Positions 6,191-9,218 of a stretch of DNA of 9,218 bases are shown here, piece by piece. The notes under the pieces were generated by a model that did not search any database, was not told where the DNA came from, and saw nothing but the letters and a program-made list of their open reading frames with translations. Source of the stretch: Thiohalobacter sp. (GTDB lineage: Bacteria; Pseudomonadota; Gammaproteobacteria; DSM-19610). The stretch is from the NCBI GenBank assembly GCA_027010005.1, contig JALVCM010000341.1, positions 1 to 9,218 of the forward strand, in the 5' to 3' direction. The position numbers and the translations under genes were made by a program. The stretch's first letter is position 1, and each line of letters starts with the position of its first letter.

Positions 6191-6685
6191 ATTATTCCGT
6201 TAGGCCGCATATCCGGGGTCTACGGCGTGCGTGGCTGGGTTCGGGTCTATTCCTGGACGCAACCGCGCGAAAACATTGTCAGATACAAACCCTGGTTCCT
6301 GCGCCGCGATAACGGTGAGTGGCAGGAGGCAACGCTGGAAGAAGGGCGTGCCCACGGCAAGGGCGTTGTCGCGAGGCTGGCGGGTTGCACTGACCGTGAT
6401 CAGGCGCAATTGCTGATCGGCTACGAGATTGGTATCGACCGTGACCGCTTACCGGCCTTACCCGCGGGTGAGTATTACTGGAAAGACCTGATTGGTCTGC
6501 AGGTCGTGAATACACAAGGTGATGATTTCGGCAAGGTGGACCACCTGCTGGAGACCGGCGCCAACGATGTCCTGGTCGTGAAAGGCGAGCGGGAAAGACT
6601 GATCCCCTTCGTCATGAAGCAGGTGATCGTCGAAGTAGACCGTGACCAGGCCCGGATTCTGGTCGACTGGGACAAGGATTTTTAG
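6191..6685 (+). CDS. rimM: Ribosome maturation factor RimM (start codon non-standard)
   Basis: RimM binds S19 and the 30S head and helps process and fold 16S rRNA. The reading frame shows the N-terminal RimM domain beginning [19 protein letters not shown], matching E. coli VLGKMGSSYGIRGWLRVFS. The PRC-barrel part follows: [37 protein letters not shown] and C-terminal VDWDKDF. The first ATG/GTG/TTG in frame after the upstream stop (6023-6025) is GTG at 6227, which would delete the conserved [11 protein letters not shown] therefore mark the start at ATT 6191, a permitted but rare initiator that keeps the motif (164 aa). GTA at 6164, overlapping the rpsP stop and placed 9 bp after AAGGA, would give 173 aa, nearer the usual 170-182. 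Gene identity is certain; the 5' boundary is not. The stop lies one base before the trmD start. Confidence 0.9.
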   Translation: MIPLGRISGVYGVRGWVRVYSWTQPRENIVRYKPWFLRRDNGEWQEATLEEGRAHGKGVVARLAGCTDRDQAQLLIGYEIGIDRDRLPALPAGEYYWKDLIGLQVVNTQGDDFGKVDHLLETGANDVLVVKGERERLIPFVMKQVIVEVDRDQARILVDWDKDF

Positions 6686-6686
6686 G

Positions 6687-7457
6687 GTGACCACACGTAT
6701 CGACGTGGTGACCCTGTTTCCCGACATGGTTCGGGATGCATGCAGCTGGGGTATCCCGCGCATAGCGCAGGAAAAGCAGTTGCTGGAGCTGGGTTTGTGG
6801 AACCCGCGCGACTATACGGATGATCGCAACCGGCGCGTCGATGACCGGCCTTATGGCGGCGGTCCCGGCATGGTGATGCAGGTGCAACCGGTACACGATG
6901 CACTGCAGGCGGCCCGCGAGGCCGGTGACGGTCCGGTGATTTACCTCAGCCCGCAGGGTCGGCGTTTTGACCAGGCGGCAGCCAGACGGTTTGCCGAACT
7001 GCCGCACATGATATTGCTGGCAGGACGCTACGAAGGCATCGACGAAAGGCTCATCGAGCAGGACGTTGATGAAGAATGGTCCATCGGCGACTATGTGCTG
7101 AGTGGCGGTGAAGCAGCCGCGCTGGTGTGGATCGACGCCGTTGCGCGCCTGTTACCGGGTGCACTCGGTGACGAGGACTCGGCCGGGCAGGACTCCTTTA
7201 TGGAGGGCCTGCTGGATTACCCGCATTACACGCGGCCCGACGTAGTAAACGGCAAGGCCGTGCCGGACGTTCTGACAGGTGGAAATCACGCCGACATAGA
7301 GCGCTGGCGAATGAAACAGTCGCTGGGGCGAACCTGGAAACGCAGGCCCGACCTGCTGCAACAGCTTCGGCTCAGCGATGAACAGCAGGCGTTGCTCGAG
7401 GAATATATCCACGAGCAGCAAACGACAGATTCAGAACAGGACCCTGGCAGGGGATAG
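6687..7457 (+). CDS. trmD: tRNA (guanine-N1)-methyltransferase TrmD
   Basis: TrmD methylates N1 of G37 in tRNAs that read codons such as CCN and CUN, using S-adenosylmethionine, and so prevents +1 frameshifting. The 256-aa product (E. coli 255) begins with GTG at 6687, one base after the rimM stop, with AAGGA 8 bp upstream. This gives [13 protein letters not shown], the expected N-terminus. The SPOUT trefoil-knot region is intact: [43 protein letters not shown]. The C-terminal part has [16 protein letters not shown] and [17 protein letters not shown]. An alternative start at 6642 inside rimM would add 15 residues without similarity. Tight spacing implies coupling with rimM. Confidence 0.98.
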   Translation: MTTRIDVVTLFPDMVRDACSWGIPRIAQEKQLLELGLWNPRDYTDDRNRRVDDRPYGGGPGMVMQVQPVHDALQAAREAGDGPVIYLSPQGRRFDQAAARRFAELPHMILLAGRYEGIDERLIEQDVDEEWSIGDYVLSGGEAAALVWIDAVARLLPGALGDEDSAGQDSFMEGLLDYPHYTRPDVVNGKAVPDVLTGGNHADIERWRMKQSLGRTWKRRPDLLQQLRLSDEQQALLEEYIHEQQTTDSEQDPGRG

Positions 7458-7462
7458 AGAAA

Positions 7463-7807
7463 ATGAGCAACATCATTGAAGAACTCGAAAAGGAACAGAT
7501 GACCCGGGACGTACCGGAGTTTTCACCTGGTGATACCGTGGTCGTACAGGTCAAGGTTAAGGAAGGCAACCGCGAACGCCTGCAGGCGTTCGAGGGTGTG
7601 GTCATCGCCAAGCGCAACCGTGGCCTGCACTCGGCTTTCACGGTACGCAAAATCTCGCACGGTGAGGGTGTGGAGCGTGTGTTCCAGACCTATAGCCAGA
7701 GCATCGACAGTATTACCGTGAAACGCCGCGGTGATGTACGTCGTGCCAAGCTGTACTATCTCCGCGAACGCTCCGGCAAGTCTGCGCGTATCAAAGAGAA
7801 GCTCTGA
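7463..7807 (+). CDS. rplS: 50S ribosomal protein L19
   Basis: The 114-aa product (E. coli 115) has the characteristic [52 protein letters not shown] and [17 protein letters not shown]19 sits at the 30S-50S interface. The ATG at 7463 lies 5 bp after the trmD stop, with AGGGG 9 bp before it. It is the last gene of the operon and is followed by a strong terminator. Confidence 0.98.
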   Translation: MSNIIEELEKEQMTRDVPEFSPGDTVVVQVKVKEGNRERLQAFEGVVIAKRNRGLHSAFTVRKISHGEGVERVFQTYSQSIDSITVKRRGDVRRAKLYYLRERSGKSARIKEKL

Positions 7808-7811
7808 CGGT

Positions 7812-9218
7812 ATGCGGCAGCCTCTGGCTACCGCCCCGACGCAGCACAACGGGCAACCTGGCCACAGGTTGCCCGTTTTCGTTTGTGGCCCGGGGAAAAT
7901 CGCAATCCGACGACTGCTGGCAGGGTTGTGGTTACTGATTTGTGCCGCGCCGGTATTGGCTGTCGACCTGTCAGCACTGAGGGAGATCTCCCTGCTGGCA
8001 CGCAGCGGCGCACCACAACTGGCGTTACGGCGCATGGATGCGGAGCAGCCGTCTTTTGCAGACAGCCCGGTCGACTGGATGACCTGGGAACGAGAGCGTC
8101 TGGAGATTCTGCGTGGCCAGCACATGGATGCCGTGCTGGTAAAGCGCGTGGAAAGCCTGCCGGACGACATCGACGAGCGGTTCCTGCATTTCGCCAGAAC
8201 ACTTTCTGTCGAGTCACAGCTTCAGCTCGGCCGGGTTTCGTCCGCACTGGCTGCTACGCGTGCACTGATCTGGAAGCACGGCACGCACGCGGAAGCCGAT
8301 CAACTGGAACAGTGGCGACGCCTCGTGGTGCGTGCCTATGTGCGCGAAAACCGTGTTGAAGATGCCCGTCTTGCGCTGCTGCGTTATCGCCAGGACTACG
8401 GTACGGATAACAGCGAGTGGCGCTGGCTGAGTGCGCGCGTCTCGCTGCAGGCCGGGCACCCGCGTTCCGCACTGAAACGACTGGCCGGGGTGAGTGAGCC
8501 GCGTGGCAAGTTCCTGTATGCCGTGGCAGAACTGGCCGCCGGCGACGGGCGTGAAGCCGGGATTGCAGAACAGGCCGCCAGACAGGCGGCTGACGCCAGC
8601 CGGCCTGGTTTGCAGCGTGCCTGGTGGTCACTGGCAGCGCGCGCGGCCGCGAAAGCGAACCAGCCCTATGACGAACTGCGCTACCTGGAACATGCGCTTG
8701 CGCTGCCAGCCGACCCGGAACTGGCGCTGCTGTTCCCGGAAGTCAGTGCCGACACGCTCTGGCAGCGTTATATCGAACTGGGACAACAGATTGGTAACGA
8801 GGAACAGCGTCTGCTCGGTAATGACGATGACTGGTATTTCCCGGCTACCGAAGCGATGGAAAAGGACCCGTTACGGGCCAGGATCTTTTTTGCCGTACTC
8901 GCCGAATATGCCGGGAATGAACAACGCAGGTCACTGGCACACGAATACCTGGTGGGCCTGCTGGATGAATTGCCGGAAGGCAAACAGCTGGTACGTAACC
9001 TCTACCTCCAGGCCACCCGCTACAAGGAGGCGGACCGCCTCCCCGCGATTGTGCGTTACCGTCTGATCGACGAGGCGCTGGAGACAGGCGACCTCGATAC
9101 GGCATCGCGTCTGATGGCCGGTCTGGCCGAGCCGCCGCGCGGTCAGGACCGTTTTGAATGGACGCTGCGTCGTGCCCGGGTCGCGATCTATGCCGGCGAT
9201 GTGCCGGCCGGTGTCACC
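7812..9218 (+). CDS. Exported helix-rich protein of unknown function, partial (3' end beyond right edge)
   Basis: The frame is open for 469 codons from the ATG at 7812 to the window edge. I do not recognise the family. It has a clear signal peptide: RRLLAGLWLLICAAPVLA with cleavage likely before VD (residue 51 from this ATG). After it comes an almost entirely alpha-helical, Ala/Leu/Arg-rich chain with TPR-like helix pairs, for example around VEDARLALLRYRQDYG, ARVSLQAGHPRSALKRLA and LIDEALETGDLDTASRLM. A periplasmic or outer-membrane-associated scaffold of solenoid type is an inference. No transmembrane segment after the signal and no catalytic motif is visible. The start is uncertain. The ATG at 7812 is 4 bp after rplS but places the terminator at 7848-7884 inside the gene and gives a long n-region. 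TTG 7869 is in the hairpin, and ATC 7899 or 7905 after GGGG would fit a normal signal peptide. Coding use of residues 1-29 is doubtful. Confidence 0.8.
   Translation, partial: MRQPLATAPTQHNGQPGHRLPVFVCGPGKIAIRRLLAGLWLLICAAPVLAVDLSALREISLLARSGAPQLALRRMDAEQPSFADSPVDWMTWERERLEILRGQHMDAVLVKRVESLPDDIDERFLHFARTLSVESQLQLGRVSSALAATRALIWKHGTHAEADQLEQWRRLVVRAYVRENRVEDARLALLRYRQDYGTDNSEWRWLSARVSLQAGHPRSALKRLAGVSEPRGKFLYAVAELAAGDGREAGIAEQAARQAADASRPGLQRAWWSLAARAAAKANQPYDELRYLEHALALPADPELALLFPEVSADTLWQRYIELGQQIGNEEQRLLGNDDDWYFPATEAMEKDPLRARIFFAVLAEYAGNEQRRSLAHEYLVGLLDELPEGKQLVRNLYLQATRYKEADRLPAIVRYRLIDEALETGDLDTASRLMAGLAEPPRGQDRFEWTLRRARVAIYAGDVPAGVT
7848..7884 (+). terminator. Intrinsic terminator of the rpsP-rplS operon
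   Basis: AACGGGCAACCTG (7848-7860) and CAGGTTGCCCGTT (7865-7877) form a perfect 13-bp stem around GCCA, running into TTTT (7876-7879) and then CGTTT. It starts 40 bp after the rplS stop. It lies inside the longest reading of the next gene, which begins with ATG at 7812. Confidence 0.85.

Noticed and set aside
7523..8170. 215-codon open frame on the - strand
   Set aside because: It runs across the terminator and antisense to rplS and the exported protein; composition is Ser/Arg-rich and typical of a shadow.
7883..8359. 158-codon open frame on the + strand
   Set aside because: It is in another frame from the signal-peptide protein that stays open to the window end; Arg/Gly-rich with no features.
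8494..9066. 190-codon open frame on the + strand
   Set aside because: Alternate-frame shadow of the exported helical protein, Trp/Arg/Ser-rich and without a domain.

Overview
The window carries the conserved gammaproteobacterial block ffh–rpsP–rimM–trmD–rplS on the + strand. Divergent to it, on the - strand, is ypjD–yfjD, the arrangement known from Escherichia coli around ffh. Protein lengths match the E. coli orthologues closely (Ffh 453 aa, S16 80 aa, TrmD 256 aa, L19 114 aa). The base composition is moderately GC-rich by eye. I infer a free-living gammaproteobacterium outside the Enterobacterales; genus or family cannot be fixed from the sequence alone. There is no sign of mobile DNA, CRISPR, rRNA or tRNA.

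Left part, - strand (read from about 2900 down to 1): ypjD, a CcsA/CcmC-like cytochrome c assembly membrane protein; yfjD/corB, a DUF21-CBS-CorC_HlyC membrane protein; and a partial gene for a protein with two FHA-like domains that runs off the left edge. Middle, + strand: a divergent 240-bp intergenic region with a near-perfect CRP operator leads into a metallo-beta-lactamase-fold hydrolase related to class II cyclic-nucleotide phosphodiesterases. Next comes ffh, the protein subunit of the signal recognition particle.

Between ffh and rpsP lies a 628-bp, comparatively AT-rich gap with no convincing gene. It holds a + strand terminator candidate for ffh, a strong terminator that works only in the antisense direction, and the rpsP promoter. 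The translation operon rpsP-rimM-trmD-rplS then follows in tight spacing: ribosomal protein S16, 16S maturation factor RimM, tRNA m1G37 methyltransferase TrmD and ribosomal protein L19. A strong intrinsic terminator follows rplS. The right edge holds the first part of an exported, helix-rich protein of unknown function.

Main points for a second look: (1) a CRP-type site in front of a probable cAMP phosphodiesterase-like gene, suggesting a feedback loop; (2) rimM has no ATG/GTG/TTG upstream of its conserved N-terminal motif, implying near-cognate initiation or a sequence error; (3) the only ATG able to start the last gene lies upstream of the rplS terminator, so that start would put the terminator inside the gene; (4) the ffh–rpsP gap with its antisense terminator. 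I saw no obviously new multi-gene system; most of the window is core housekeeping DNA.
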